Below, in pieces: positions 37,494-47,793 of a stretch of DNA of 64,000 nt (the stretch's first letter is position 1; the number at the start of each line of letters is the position of its first letter). The notes under the pieces were generated by a model. That model saw nothing but the letters and a program-made list of their open reading frames with translations, did no database searches and was not told the origin of the DNA. Source of the stretch: Acinetobacter sp. SFB (GTDB lineage Bacteria > Pseudomonadota > Gammaproteobacteria > Pseudomonadales > Moraxellaceae); assembly GCF_001647545.1 (NCBI RefSeq), contig NZ_LSZH01000011.1, forward strand, positions 124,001 through 188,000, read 5' to 3'. The position numbers and the translations under genes are program-made.

Positions 37494-38351
37494 ATGTCGC
37501 AATTAAAACCACAAGAAATTGTACGTTTAGGCGATATACAAATGGCAAACCACTTGCCATTTGTATTATTCGGCGGAATGAATGTACTTGAATCTAAAGA
37601 CTTAGCTTTTGAAATTGCTGAAACTTATGTTGATATCTGCACACGTTTAGATATCCCGTATGTATTTAAGGCAAGTTTTGATAAGGCCAATCGCTCTAGC
37701 TTGAACTCTTTCCGTGGCCCCGGTCTGGAAAAAGGTCTTGAGTGGTTAGCGGACATTAAAAAACATTTCAATGTACCGATCATTACTGATGTACATGAGC
37801 CTTACCAAGCTGCACCTGTTGCTGAAGTGGCTGATATTATTCAGCTTCCTGCATTTTTGAGTCGTCAGACTGATCTGGTGGAAGCCATAGCAAAAACTGA
37901 TGCCATTATTAACATCAAAAAAGCACAATTCCTTGCTCCACATGAAATGCGTCATATTTTGCATAAGTGTCTGGAAGCTGGAAACGACAAGCTGATTATT
38001 TGTGAACGCGGTTCTGCTTTTGGCTATAACAACTTGGTTGTAGACATGCTGGGCTTCGATATCATGAAAGAAATGGATGTCCCTGTGTTCTTTGATGTCA
38101 CCCATGCGCTGCAAACTCCAGGCGGCCGTGCAGATTCTGCAGGGGGACGCCGTGCGCAAATCACTACGCTTGCGCGTGCGGGTATGGCAACTGGTTTGGC
38201 GGGTTTATTCCTGGAAGCACATCCAGATCCAGAACATGCCAAATGTGACGGTCCATGCGCACTGCGTATGTCACAGCTTGAGCCGTTCTTGGCGCAATTA
38301 AAAGAATTGGATACTTTGGTTAAAGGATTCAAAAAGTTAGATACTCATTGA
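37494..38351 (+). CDS. kdsA: 3-Deoxy-8-phosphooctulonate (KDO-8-P) synthase
   Basis: Condenses arabinose-5-phosphate with PEP for the lipid A core sugar KDO. The 285-residue protein has the family segments [24 protein letters not shown], the [16 protein letters not shown] active-site block and the [20 protein letters not shown] loop. Length is typical. It lies between pyrG and eno. Confidence 0.96.
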   Translation: MSQLKPQEIVRLGDIQMANHLPFVLFGGMNVLESKDLAFEIAETYVDICTRLDIPYVFKASFDKANRSSLNSFRGPGLEKGLEWLADIKKHFNVPIITDVHEPYQAAPVAEVADIIQLPAFLSRQTDLVEAIAKTDAIINIKKAQFLAPHEMRHILHKCLEAGNDKLIICERGSAFGYNNLVVDMLGFDIMKEMDVPVFFDVTHALQTPGGRADSAGGRRAQITTLARAGMATGLAGLFLEAHPDPEHAKCDGPCALRMSQLEPFLAQLKELDTLVKGFKKLDTH

Positions 38352-38363
38352 TGCTTTAGATAG

Positions 38364-39686
<1,323 letters not shown>

Positions 39687-39693
39687 GCGACTA

Positions 39694-40098
39694 ATGCAAT
39701 TTATGCTAAGTATATTTAACTCCGCTGTGAGTAAAGTATTATTGGGCCTTGCGATCATTTTGATCGCAGGGTTTCAGTACTTATTCTGGTTTGGTGAAGG
39801 TGGTTATCATGACCATCAAAAATTAGCCCAAAAAATTCAACAACAAACAGCCACAAATACGGAATTAAAAGAACGTAATCGTGTGTTGGCTGCCGAAGTC
39901 TATGATTTAAAAAATGGGATTGAAGCCATTGAAGAACATGCACGTTTAGATCTGGGTTTGATCAAGCCGCGTGAAACTTTTGTGCAAATGAGTACAATTG
40001 GTACCCACTATAAACCGATTTATATCGATCCAAATGCCAAAGTTGACTTAAGAACAAATGAAGATGCTACCGGAGCTTCAACAGCAAATGCGCCATAA
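39694..40098 (+). CDS. ftsB: Cell division protein FtsB
   Basis: Small bitopic divisome protein that bridges FtsL and FtsQ. The 134-residue product has one membrane helix at about residues 15-32 (VLLGLAIILIAGFQYLFWF). A coiled coil follows (KLAQKIQQQTATNTELKERNRVLAAEVYDLKNGIEAIEEHAR) and the FtsB/DivIC ending LGLIKPRETF. The tail after that is longer than in E. coli. Starts at 39694 or 39703 are both possible. It is 7 bp after eno and overlaps ispD. Confidence 0.9.
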   Translation: MQFMLSIFNSAVSKVLLGLAIILIAGFQYLFWFGEGGYHDHQKLAQKIQQQTATNTELKERNRVLAAEVYDLKNGIEAIEEHARLDLGLIKPRETFVQMSTIGTHYKPIYIDPNAKVDLRTNEDATGASTANAP

Positions 40099-40780
40099 AA
40101 TTTGGGCGGTTATTCCTGCTGCAGGTTCTGGAAGTCGTTTTTCTAAAACTGAACTTAAACAGTATCAAATGATTCAAGGTGAAACTGTGTTAGAGCATAC
40201 GGTAAGCCGGTTGAATGATTTGCCTTTGTCGGGTTATGTGTTGGCGATCAGTGAAGATGACTCGGTGGCGAAAACATTAAATTTTACTCAGCCGGATAAA
40301 GCTCATTTTTGTGTTGGTGGGGCAGAGCGGGTTCATTCTGTTCTAAATGCTTTGACTTATTTAAGTCAGATTGCATCAAAGGATGACTTGGTCTTTGTGC
40401 ATGATGCTGCACGTCCTTGTGTCACCCAAGATTGCTTAAATCGTTTAGTGAAGACTGCAATACAAGAAAACTGTAGTGCGATTTTAGCTATTCCTGTACG
40501 TGATACTTTAAAATTTGTTGAAAAATCTAATAATATTAATAAAACCGTAAGCCGTGATAATTTATGGCAAGCCCAGACCCCGCAAATTTCAAAGTTGGGT
40601 ATTTTAAAACATGCTATTGAACAAGCATTGCAAGATGGTGTCACCATTACTGATGAATCCAGTGCCTTGGAGTATGTAGGTGAGTCGGTAAAAGTGGTGC
40701 AAGGTCGGTCAGACAATATCAAAATAACCTATTCAGATGATTTGGAACTCGCAAAATTGATTTTAACAGTACAAAAATAA
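40058..40780 (+). CDS. ispD: 2-C-methyl-D-erythritol 4-phosphate cytidylyltransferase
   Basis: Isoprenoid (MEP pathway) enzyme joining CTP to methylerythritol phosphate. It has the nucleotide motif IPAAGSGSRF (with KQYQ) near the N-terminus and VHDAARPCV for metal and CTP. It also has PVRDTLK and the C-terminal ITDESSALE. The 240-residue reading overlaps ftsB by 41 bp. A start at 40088 (MRHKIWAV) would leave an 11-bp overlap and 230 residues and is also plausible. The ftsB-ispD arrangement is conserved. Confidence 0.94.
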   Translation: MKMLPELQQQMRHKIWAVIPAAGSGSRFSKTELKQYQMIQGETVLEHTVSRLNDLPLSGYVLAISEDDSVAKTLNFTQPDKAHFCVGGAERVHSVLNALTYLSQIASKDDLVFVHDAARPCVTQDCLNRLVKTAIQENCSAILAIPVRDTLKFVEKSNNINKTVSRDNLWQAQTPQISKLGILKHAIEQALQDGVTITDESSALEYVGESVKVVQGRSDNIKITYSDDLELAKLILTVQK

Positions 40781-40862
40781 AATAAAATTGATGTCAGATG
40801 TATTATCTGGCTGGCTTTAAATTTATACTTTGCCATCGCATTTAAACACTCAAATATTTCAA

Positions 40863-41999
40863 ATGATACCATCATCCCAGTATCGTTTTTTACGTCACTC
40901 TTTACGTGATGGTAGAAGCATTAAGCATGATTCCTCCAGATGGGCTAGATTACATTTAGATCCTTGGCTACTTTGTTTTCTTTTATTGAATTCAGCATTG
41001 GGGTTGATGGTCGTTTATAGTGCAACCATGCAAGACAGCAGCATGGTCATTCGTCAAGCTACAAGCTTTGGTGTCGGCTTTATTATCATGTTTTTATGTG
41101 CCCAGATTCCACCAAAAGTCTATCAGGCAGCAAGTCCCTATTTTTATATATTGGGCATTGTGCTGCTGGTGCTGGTACTGATTATTGGTGATACCCGCTT
41201 GGGTGCCAAGCGTTGGCTTACCCTCCCGGGTATAGGCAGTATGCAGCCCAGCGAGATTATGAAATTTGCCATGCCGTTAATGATGGCTTGGTTTTTTTCT
41301 CGTCGTGCTTTTCCTCCCACATTTGTTCAGATTGTCATTGGACTGATGTTAATGATGTTTCCTTTTGTGTTGGTGGCTTTGCAACCTGACTTGAATATTG
41401 GACTCATTATTCCTGGTATTTTTGCTTTATTTCTTTGCGGGATGTCATGGCGTTTAATTTTAGGTGCATTGACGGCGTTGGCAGTTGCCGCACCATTAAT
41501 CTGGATGTTTTTATTACAAACCTATCAAAAGAAACGGATTCTAACTTTATTTGATCCAGAGTCTGATGCATTGGGGGCAGGTTGGAATATTATTCAGTCG
41601 AAAATTGCCATTGGTTCGGGCGGTTTAACCGGTAAAGGATATTTGACAGGGACGCAGTCGCATCTTGGCTACTTACCAGAGCATCATACTGACTTTATTA
41701 TGTCAGCCTATGCTGAAGAATATGGCTTTATTGGGGTGTTTTTATTATTTAGTCTTTTTTCCGCCATTATTATCCGTTGCTTGATGATTGGCTTGAATAG
41801 CTTCCATAATTTTGGTCGTTTATTTGCCGGAACCATTGGATTGACGTTCTTTTTCTTTGTATTTTTAAACTCGGGAATGGCGAGCGGTATTTTACCTGTC
41901 ACCGGTGATCCATTGCCGCTGATGAGTTATGGTGGTTCGGCTGTAATTTCAATGTTGGCGAGTATGGGTATTGTGATGTCGATTCATACCCATCGATAA
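40863..41999 (+). CDS. rodA: Peptidoglycan glycosyltransferase RodA (SEDS family)
   Basis: Polymerises glycan strands for rod-shaped growth. The 378-residue protein has about ten membrane helices. It has the SEDS motif around QPDLNIGLI (catalytic Asp) and the C-terminal signature DPLPLMSYGGSAVISMLASMGIVMSIHTH, which is the RodA rather than FtsW form. A TTG at 40830 would lengthen the N-terminus. The ATG at 40863 gives a size close to other RodA proteins; no strong RBS decides. Its partner PBP2 is not in the window. Confidence 0.92.
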   Translation: MIPSSQYRFLRHSLRDGRSIKHDSSRWARLHLDPWLLCFLLLNSALGLMVVYSATMQDSSMVIRQATSFGVGFIIMFLCAQIPPKVYQAASPYFYILGIVLLVLVLIIGDTRLGAKRWLTLPGIGSMQPSEIMKFAMPLMMAWFFSRRAFPPTFVQIVIGLMLMMFPFVLVALQPDLNIGLIIPGIFALFLCGMSWRLILGALTALAVAAPLIWMFLLQTYQKKRILTLFDPESDALGAGWNIIQSKIAIGSGGLTGKGYLTGTQSHLGYLPEHHTDFIMSAYAEEYGFIGVFLLFSLFSAIIIRCLMIGLNSFHNFGRLFAGTIGLTFFFFVFLNSGMASGILPVTGDPLPLMSYGGSAVISMLASMGIVMSIHTHR

Positions 42000-42023
42000 T
42001 AGAATAGGGTCGTACCTGTTACA

Positions 42024-42051
42024 AAAGCCAGAGCATTACTCTGGTTTTTTA
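42024..42051 (+). terminator. Terminator of rodA
   Basis: CCAGAG and CTCTGG pair around CATTA, extended by A-T pairs, with a T-run after. Confidence 0.88.
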
Positions 42052-42059
42052 ATTTTTAA

Positions 42060-42233
42060 TTAGGGATGTTTTATCTTACGCTTTTCACGTGCAATACTGA
42101 TGTTGGCTAAGACTGGGCATTTTTGTTCTAAAGCTTTATTAATCATCATCTTATGTGGTAAGCAGGAATGTGGCGGTTTCGGTAAAAGTTGATGAATTTT
42201 ATTAATGACATTGCCAACTTGCTTTTCATTCAT
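42060..42233 (-). CDS. Short ORF of unknown function (possible relic)
   Basis: A 57-codon frame starting MNEKQVGNVINKIHQLLP and ending EKRKIKHP. It has two cysteines and a basic end. There is no good RBS. It begins 4 bp after the end of a decayed frame on the same strand, so it may be a surviving piece of an older gene or pair of genes. I do not recognise it. Confidence 0.35.
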   Translation of the reverse strand: MNEKQVGNVINKIHQLLPKPPHSCLPHKMMINKALEQKCPVLANISIAREKRKIKHP

Positions 42234-42237
42234 TGGT

Positions 42238-42375
42238 TTATTTTTTTATGAGTATATCTTCGGCAATGTGGAGTAAGCCATCGACCATGAAGCTTTCAAT
42301 TTTGTTGTCATGTTGCTTCCATAATCCTGAGCGAATATTCTAAATTTATTCTTTGGCTTTATTCAGTAGCGGATT
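42238..42375 (-). pseudogene. Decayed reading frame beside the tandem repeat
   Basis: The minus strand reads NPLLNKAKE, then two in-frame stops within three codons, then 33 clean codons (NIRSGLWKQHDNKIESFM to AEDILIKK) before TAA at 42238. The protein-like quality on both sides of the stops suggests a broken gene. The 9-bp tandem repeat lies directly upstream and is open in the same frame. Family not recognised. Confidence 0.4.
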
Positions 42376-42382
42376 AAATATA

Positions 42383-42489
42383 TTTAAGTATATTAAGCAT
42401 ATTAAGCATATTAAGCATATTAAGCATATTAAGCATATTAAGCATATTAAGCATATTAAGCATATTAAGCATATTAAGCATATTAAAAT
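42383..42489. repeat. 9-bp tandem repeat, ten perfect copies
   Basis: The unit ATTAAGCAT is repeated without error from 42392 to 42481, with one degenerate copy on each side. The period is three codons, so copy-number changes keep the reading frame. Read leftwards in the frame of the adjacent relic it encodes Cys-Leu-Ile. It is likely variable between strains. Confidence 0.95.
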
Positions 42490-42620
42490 AATAACTTAAA
42501 GGTTATTACATGATTCTGATTTTCTAAGTGATATTTTTTTTAACGATCTGTCCAAAACGAATGTTGTTTGTTATAGGTCATAAAAAAGCCCTCAATTGAG
42601 GGCTTTTTTACAGTCAATGT
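42490..42620. terminator. Cytochrome bd operon terminator and flanking DNA
   Basis: A 28-base perfect palindrome (42582-42609: six As, GCCCTC, AATT, GAGGGC, six Ts) ends the minus-strand cyd operon 12 bases after ybgE and works in both directions. The rest of this stretch is featureless. Confidence 0.9.
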
Positions 42621-42917
42621 TTAGGCGAGTAACCAGGTGTAGTAACCCCAAAGCATCAGCGGCCATGCCAGAAATGGGCTAAATAACCATTTCCATAACC
42701 AGAACTTTGGTATAAAACCCACACCATGAATAAAACCACCTGAAATACCGATCATGATATACATCATGCTACGGTGACTGTATTCACCATTTACATCTAG
42801 CATCATTGCTGGATGAATCAATAAAACGGCTGCAAGTGGCAATGCCAACAAAAATGAAATGGCCATTGCAAACTTGTTCGGCTTTTTAGTCTCTGTTGTT
42901 ATTGCAACTTCAGTCAT
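42621..42917 (-). CDS. ybgE: Cyd operon protein YbgE
   Basis: A 98-residue membrane protein of the YbgE family found with cytochrome bd genes. It has three hydrophobic segments and the family motif GGFIHGVGFIPKFWLWKWLFSP. Function is poorly defined; it is regularly co-encoded with cydABX. It starts 3 bp after the cydX stop and is the last gene before a strong terminator. Confidence 0.85.
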   Translation of the reverse strand: MTEVAITTETKKPNKFAMAISFLLALPLAAVLLIHPAMMLDVNGEYSHRSMMYIMIGISGGFIHGVGFIPKFWLWKWLFSPFLAWPLMLWGYYTWLLA

Positions 42918-42920
42918 TTT

Positions 42921-43022
42921 CTATTCCTTATCCAAATCTTGATTGTGTTCAATGTAAAGTGCGCTAAGTACACCTGCAAAACACGCCATTAAAATTCCAA
43001 GAATCCAAGCGAAATACCACAT
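42921..43022 (-). CDS. cydX: Cytochrome bd small subunit CydX
   Basis: A 33-residue single-helix subunit that stabilises the haems of cytochrome bd oxidase. The sequence MWYFAWILGILMACFAGVL, followed by SALYIEHNQDLDKE, closely matches CydX of E. coli (MWYFAWILGTLLA). It lies 23 bp after cydB with an AGGAG ribosome site and directly before ybgE. It is too short for usual gene cut-offs and is easily missed. Confidence 0.95.
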   Translation of the reverse strand: MWYFAWILGILMACFAGVLSALYIEHNQDLDKE

Positions 43023-43045
43023 ATCTATTCTCCTTGCACACAAGC

Positions 43046-44191
43046 TTAGTAAAGGCTGTGTGAATTATCCTGAACGTGTTTATTGGTGATCACACCCCAC
43101 ATTTTGTAGTAACACCAAGTGGTGTATATCAAAATGAGTGGGACAAAAATACCAGCCGCTACAGTCATTACAGTGAGCGTATTTTTACTCGAAACTGCAT
43201 CCCACATGGTAAGACTAATTGCAGGATTAAGACTAGATGGCATTAAGAATGGGAACAGTGCAAAACCGGCAGTCAGGATTGAACCGATAACTGCAAGACT
43301 CGAACCGAGGAAGCTGAAACCTGCCTTGTTTTTACCCGCAGCAAGCACCACGATAATCCCGCCAAGAATACCTGTGATTGGTGCAAGCATCGTAATTGGG
43401 TAAGTCGAGTAGTTGTTCATCCAGCCATGGTTGCTATTGGTAAGCACTTCTTTGGCTAAAGGATTGGCAACCCCATTGGTATCAAATGGTTCTACCAAGG
43501 TATAACCTTCAATCCCACCGAAGTATAACCATGCACCTGCACCTAGGAAGCAAATGAGGTAAACCAACCCCATGATTTGCGTCGCTTTAGCAGAACGGTT
43601 TCGTAACGCACCATCGGTACGTAGCATCAACCAAGCACCACCATGTGAACATAGCATTGATAAGCTGACTAAACCGCAAATCACTGCAAATGGATTAAGC
43701 AGTGCAAAGAAGCTACCTGTGTAGGTTGATCGCACAGTTTCATCTAGGGTAAATGGAACGCCCAGAAACATGTTGCCGAACGCCACACCAAAGACCAAGG
43801 CTGGGACAGCACCACCGATAGCTAAACCCCAATCCCAAGACGTACGCCATTTGGTATTTTCTAGTTTAGAGCGATAGTCAAAACCCACAGGTCGTAAGAA
43901 TAAGGCGAACAAAACCAGAAGCAGTGCCCAATACATGCCAGAAAAGGCTGTGGCATAAACCATAGGCCATGCAGCGAAGAGTGCACCACCGGCAGTAATG
44001 AACCAGACCTGGTTGCCGTCCCAGTGTGGGGCAATGGTATTGATAGCCGCACGACGTTCGTCATCATTTTTACCTACGAACGGCATGATTGCCATGGAGC
44101 CCATGTCGAAACCATCGGTGAGGGCAAAGCCAATCAGCAATACACCAACCAATACCCACCAGATAATTTTGAGAAGTTCATATTCGATCAT
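43046..44191 (-). CDS. cydB: Cytochrome bd ubiquinol oxidase subunit II
   Basis: Structural partner of CydA in the high-affinity quinol oxidase. The 381-residue protein has eight or nine membrane helices. It begins with the family motif [25 protein letters not shown] and [28 protein letters not shown]. The start overlaps the cydA stop by four bases (ATGA), so translation is coupled. Length matches E. coli CydB. Confidence 0.97.
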   Translation of the reverse strand: MIEYELLKIIWWVLVGVLLIGFALTDGFDMGSMAIMPFVGKNDDERRAAINTIAPHWDGNQVWFITAGGALFAAWPMVYATAFSGMYWALLLVLFALFLRPVGFDYRSKLENTKWRTSWDWGLAIGGAVPALVFGVAFGNMFLGVPFTLDETVRSTYTGSFFALLNPFAVICGLVSLSMLCSHGGAWLMLRTDGALRNRSAKATQIMGLVYLICFLGAGAWLYFGGIEGYTLVEPFDTNGVANPLAKEVLTNSNHGWMNNYSTYPITMLAPITGILGGIIVVLAAGKNKAGFSFLGSSLAVIGSILTAGFALFPFLMPSSLNPAISLTMWDAVSSKNTLTVMTVAAGIFVPLILIYTTWCYYKMWGVITNKHVQDNSHSLY

Positions 44192-45777
44192 GATTGAGTC
44201 TCCGCAGCAGTCTGGTTTTGAGCATCATCTTTTTCAAAATGGTATTTACCAGTATGTAAAGAACTTGGACCTAAGCGAGCAAATTTGATCATCAAGTACA
44301 TTTCGATAATCAGAAGTACGGTATAGAACGCTGCAAGCGCAATGATTGAACCCCAAATGTCACCAGTGCTTAAGCTAGAAGTAGACAGGTGGGTAGGTAA
44401 AATCTCACCAATTGTCCATGGCTGACGACCACCTTCAGCCACGTACCAGCCTGTTTGTGTAGCGATCCAAGGCAATGGAAGTCCGTAAAGTGCAAATTTA
44501 AGTAGCCAAGGTTTATTCTCTGCATTGCGTTTAGCCACTGCATAAGTTGCAAGGATAAATAAAAGCAGCATTAAGAAACCTGAAGCCACCATGGCGCGGA
44601 ATGAGAAGAACAGGGCAGTTACGTTAGGAATAGTATCCTTGGTTGCTGCCTTAATTTGCTCTTCAGAAGCATCAACGACATTCGACGTGTATTTTTTAAG
44701 AAGCAAGCCATAACCCAGATCTTTTTGGTTTTCTTGGAAAGAAGCCATAAGCGCTGGTGAGCGATCGCCTGCACGAAGTTTTTCAAGTTCGGCATAGGCA
44801 TTCATGCCATTGCGAATACGAAGCTCATGTTGAACCATCAGATCTTTTAACCCAGTCACTTCTTTATCAAGAGAACGAGTCGCAATGATACCCATCACAT
44901 ATGGAATGCGAATAGCGTAGTCAGTACGTTGTTCTTGTTGATTTGGAATACCAAACAAGGTGAAGGGTGCTGGAGCAGGGTGAGTTTCCCATTCTGCTTC
45001 AATTGCAGCTAATTTGGTTTTTTGTACATCACCCAGTTCATAACCTGATTCATCGCCCAGTAAAATAACGGAGAATGTTGAGGCTAAACCAAAGATGGCA
45101 GCAATGGCGAAAGAGCGACGTGCAAAAGGCAGGTCACGTTTTTTGAGCATGTAGAAGCTGGAAATTGCCAGAACGAAAACTGCCCCAGTCACATAACCTG
45201 AAGATACCGTATGGACAAATTTAACCTGAGCCACCGGGTTGAAAATCAGTGCGCCGAAATCAACCAACTCCATACGCATGGTTTCAAAGTTAAATGCTGC
45301 ACCGACAGGGTTTTGCATCCAGCCATTGGCAACTAAAATCCAAAGTGCGGACATGTTTGAACCAAGTGCAACCAGCCAAGTCACGCCTAAATGCTGAACT
45401 TTGGAAAGTCGATCCCAGCCGAAGAAGAATAAACCAATAAAAGTTGATTCGAGGAAGAATGCCATCAGACCTTCAATAGCAAGTGGCGCACCAAAAATGT
45501 CACCTACATAGTGAGAATAATAGGCCCAGTTTGTGCCAAACTGGAATTCCATGGTTAAACCAGTAGTCACTCCTAAAGCGAAGTTAATACCGAAGAGTTT
45601 GCCCCAGAATTTGGTCATGTCTCTATAAATTTCTTTACCGGAAATCACATAGGTGGTTTCCATAATGGCAAGAATAAAAGCCAGACCGAGAGTAAGAGGT
45701 ACAAATATAAAGTGATACAACGCGGTCATTGCAAATTGGAACCGCGAAAGATCGACCACGCTTTCAGAAATCATCAA
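44188..45777 (-). CDS. cydA: Cytochrome bd ubiquinol oxidase subunit I
   Basis: Haem-bearing subunit that oxidises ubiquinol and reduces O2 to water. The 529-residue protein has the N-terminal [20 protein letters not shown] with the conserved His. It also has GRQPW near the C-terminal region and a full long Q-loop ([21 protein letters not shown] to [12 protein letters not shown]). This places it in the long-Q-loop class with the E. coli enzyme. It overlaps cydP upstream by four bases and cydB downstream by four. Confidence 0.97.
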   Translation of the reverse strand: MMISESVVDLSRFQFAMTALYHFIFVPLTLGLAFILAIMETTYVISGKEIYRDMTKFWGKLFGINFALGVTTGLTMEFQFGTNWAYYSHYVGDIFGAPLAIEGLMAFFLESTFIGLFFFGWDRLSKVQHLGVTWLVALGSNMSALWILVANGWMQNPVGAAFNFETMRMELVDFGALIFNPVAQVKFVHTVSSGYVTGAVFVLAISSFYMLKKRDLPFARRSFAIAAIFGLASTFSVILLGDESGYELGDVQKTKLAAIEAEWETHPAPAPFTLFGIPNQQEQRTDYAIRIPYVMGIIATRSLDKEVTGLKDLMVQHELRIRNGMNAYAELEKLRAGDRSPALMASFQENQKDLGYGLLLKKYTSNVVDASEEQIKAATKDTIPNVTALFFSFRAMVASGFLMLLLFILATYAVAKRNAENKPWLLKFALYGLPLPWIATQTGWYVAEGGRQPWTIGEILPTHLSTSSLSTGDIWGSIIALAAFYTVLLIIEMYLMIKFARLGPSSLHTGKYHFEKDDAQNQTAAETQS

Positions 45778-45965
45778 CGTGTCTCCTGGATTTGGGAAGG
45801 ACTGCCGGCAATATGCTCGGCAACTTGAGAATCAAAATTTTTGGGAATAGTAGGGGTGTCAAACCAGATATGTTTAATCGTTAACAAGAGAACAATCTTA
45901 ATTATTAATATGATTGTTATCTCGCGAACTAATTTTTGGTTGAAATCTTTGGGTATTAAGCTCAT
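45774..45965 (-). CDS. cydP: Cytochrome oxidase small subunit CydP
   Basis: A 63-residue single-span membrane protein ([25 protein letters not shown]) at the head of the cyd operon. The LVREI-then-hydrophobic pattern with a short polar tail fits the CydP family found before cydAB in proteobacteria. It overlaps the cydA start by four bases. Its exact role is not established; a stabilising or assembly role like other small oxidase subunits is likely. Confidence 0.8.
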   Translation of the reverse strand: MSLIPKDFNQKLVREITIILIIKIVLLLTIKHIWFDTPTIPKNFDSQVAEHIAGSPSQIQETR

Positions 45966-46381
45966 GCAAATAAGCCTATTTTCAAAACATAATGGATATT
46001 ATTAAACAAAAAGTAACTAAAAATAAATAGATTAAACAGTTAAAGTAAAAATATATTATTAAATTCAATAAAAACAATAGTTTGTATTGTTGATATGTTA
46101 AAAAATAAACTAAATTTTTATTGTTTTAAAGTTGACTAAAATGCTTTGTTATAATATTTTTAATCCCGATCAAAATGATAAGATATTATATTTAAAGTTG
46201 ACTAAAACAGTAGTGTTGAATATTTATAATCTGACTAAAAAGATATTTATTAAATGAGATTGATTTGTATTTTAATTAAAATACAGATTTTAAAAAGAGA
46301 AGAATACTGAGGGCGAGGGAACAAGGATAAATAAAATATTGGATATTTTATTTATGAAAGCGATTATGAGAATATGATTTA
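45966..46381. promoter_or_regulatory. Upstream control region of the cyd operon
   Basis: No gene is seen in this very AT-rich stretch. It holds a 17-base direct repeat, TTTAAAGTTGACTAAAA, at 46125-46141 and 46191-46207, and a partial third copy CTGACTAAAA at 46231-46240 (spacings 66 and 33 bases). Between the first two copies lies an Anr/FNR-like box. The repeats share the GACTAAAA core with the IscR site of the isc operon. It should contain the cydP promoter on the minus strand, which I could not place firmly. Confidence 0.55.
46160..46173. promoter_or_regulatory. Anr/FNR-like box
   Basis: TTAAT-CCCG-ATCAA matches the FNR/Anr consensus TTGAT-N4-ATCAA at nine of ten positions, about 195 bases before cydP. 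Oxygen-responsive control of cytochrome bd by this family is well known. Binding here is inferred. Confidence 0.55.
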
Positions 46382-46412
46382 AATAAAAAGACCGCCCCGA
46401 GGCAGTCTCATG
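46382..46412 (-). terminator. Terminator of the porin gene
   Basis: GACTGCC and GGCGGTC (one G-U pair) form a stem around TCGG on the minus strand, followed by TTTTTATTT. Confidence 0.85.
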
Positions 46413-46442
46413 TTAAGGATTTTAAATTTTAGAGACCGAATT

Positions 46443-47537
46443 TTAGAATTTGATTTCCATGCCTAGACCGTAAACACTTTCATCAGCATTACCTTTTTTA
46501 GGTGAGTTATCCCATTCACGTTGAATTGCGTTAGCAAATAATTTGGTTTGGCTGTTTAATTTATAATCTGCACCAATACCCCATTGGTCTACAGAACTAT
46601 CGCCCGACGCACCACCCAGTACTGCATAGTCAGTATCTGCTTGTTGATATTGAGCTTTAAACGTCCACGGTGTATTTGCAAGTTTGTAAGTTGCAGAGAT
46701 TAACCATGCATTTTCTTCTACTTTATTATAGTCACCTGCATAAGCGGGTGTAACCGAAAAGGCTTGAAGATTGGTGTAATCTGAAATTTCAGCAGTTTGC
46801 CACATTGCGCCTAGATATAAGCCAGTCGCACCAATTTTACCCAGGTCGAAAGAACCACCAACACGGATGGCATCAGCTGGAGCATTTGAGATACCAACAG
46901 CAGCGAAGTCACCTATAGATTTGAAGTTGCCTGCAATAACACCTTCGAAGCCTAGATCTTTATTGGCATAGGAAAGTGAAGTAGAGATACCATCACCAAG
47001 GCTGTCACGTGCTCCATCAGTATATTTAGTTGTTTTGCTTGTCGACTCGCCTTGTTGAGCTTGAAGCGCAAATACTAAACCACCCATCAGTTTAGGATCG
47101 GTTTCAATACCAATCACATTTTCTACACGTTCTTCGCCGTACATCATTTCTTTAATATCAGCGTGTGCATAGTCATTAAATACATCACGATATCCACCAG
47201 CAGCATCTTTAAATGGGGTGTCCATAATACCGGCTTTTAAGGTACCTACATCAGCCCATTTTAAACCGGCGAATATATTACGTTTTTTAAAGACATCATC
47301 ACCACCATCGACATCTACTTCCCATTCGGCTTGGTAAAGAGCAGAGAGTTTATCCGTCAGTTTCTCTTCCCCTTTAACACCAATACGGGAAGCATTTGAG
47401 TTTAGTTCGGTTACTGAATCTTTGCCGTTATCATAGCTGTCAACACTTACGTTCAATTTACCATATACAGTTGGTGCTGCTTGTGCTGCACTCATCCCCA
47501 TAGCCGCTACAACAGCAGCGAGAAGCAATTTTTTCAT
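46443..47537 (-). CDS. Gram-negative general porin (porin_4 type)
   Basis: A 364-residue outer-membrane beta-barrel porin. It has a signal peptide (MKKLLLAAVVAAMGMSAAQA). The mature start APTVYGKLNVSVDSYD, the SRIGVKGEEKLTDKLSALYQAEWEV segment and the terminal phenylalanine (YGLGMEIKF) are characteristic of trimeric porins of the Neisseria/Burkholderia type. The constriction-loop region is acidic (DYAHADIKEMMYGEERVENV). The substrate is unknown. It has a good RBS (GGAGAAAT) and its own terminator. Confidence 0.88.
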   Translation of the reverse strand: MKKLLLAAVVAAMGMSAAQAAPTVYGKLNVSVDSYDNGKDSVTELNSNASRIGVKGEEKLTDKLSALYQAEWEVDVDGGDDVFKKRNIFAGLKWADVGTLKAGIMDTPFKDAAGGYRDVFNDYAHADIKEMMYGEERVENVIGIETDPKLMGGLVFALQAQQGESTSKTTKYTDGARDSLGDGISTSLSYANKDLGFEGVIAGNFKSIGDFAAVGISNAPADAIRVGGSFDLGKIGATGLYLGAMWQTAEISDYTNLQAFSVTPAYAGDYNKVEENAWLISATYKLANTPWTFKAQYQQADTDYAVLGGASGDSSVDQWGIGADYKLNSQTKLFANAIQREWDNSPKKGNADESVYGLGMEIKF

Positions 47538-47749
47538 TGAGATTTCTCCAAAACACGGTTCTAAATGGCATTTGCCTGACTTGACACTTTTTTTAGTTTG
47601 CCTAAGTACAAAAAGTTACAGAAGCTCACCAACTTGCTATGCAGTATCTGTAATCTTTGTGACAAAAAAGTGAATGACAAATGACAGTTTGATGACGTGT
47701 TTAGATGGGTCTTTAAACTAAATATTTCTTTTTTATTCTATATTTATAA

Positions 47750-47780
47750 AAAAATGGAGCCGAAGCTCCATTTTTTTTTG
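47750..47780. terminator. Terminator downstream of the HIT gene
   Basis: AATGGAGC and GCTCCATT pair around CGAA, flanked by A- and T-runs, just after the HIT gene stop (minus strand). Confidence 0.9.
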
Positions 47781-47793
47781 AATTCATTTTAAA

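Noticed and set aside
42392..42481. Short regular repeat considered as a CRISPR array
   Set aside because: Units are 9 bp, directly adjacent with no spacers, and no cas genes are present.
46131..46240. TTGACT/CTGACT hexamers in the cyd upstream region as plus-strand promoters
   Set aside because: No good -10 lies 16-18 bases away and they would point toward the 3' end of the porin gene.
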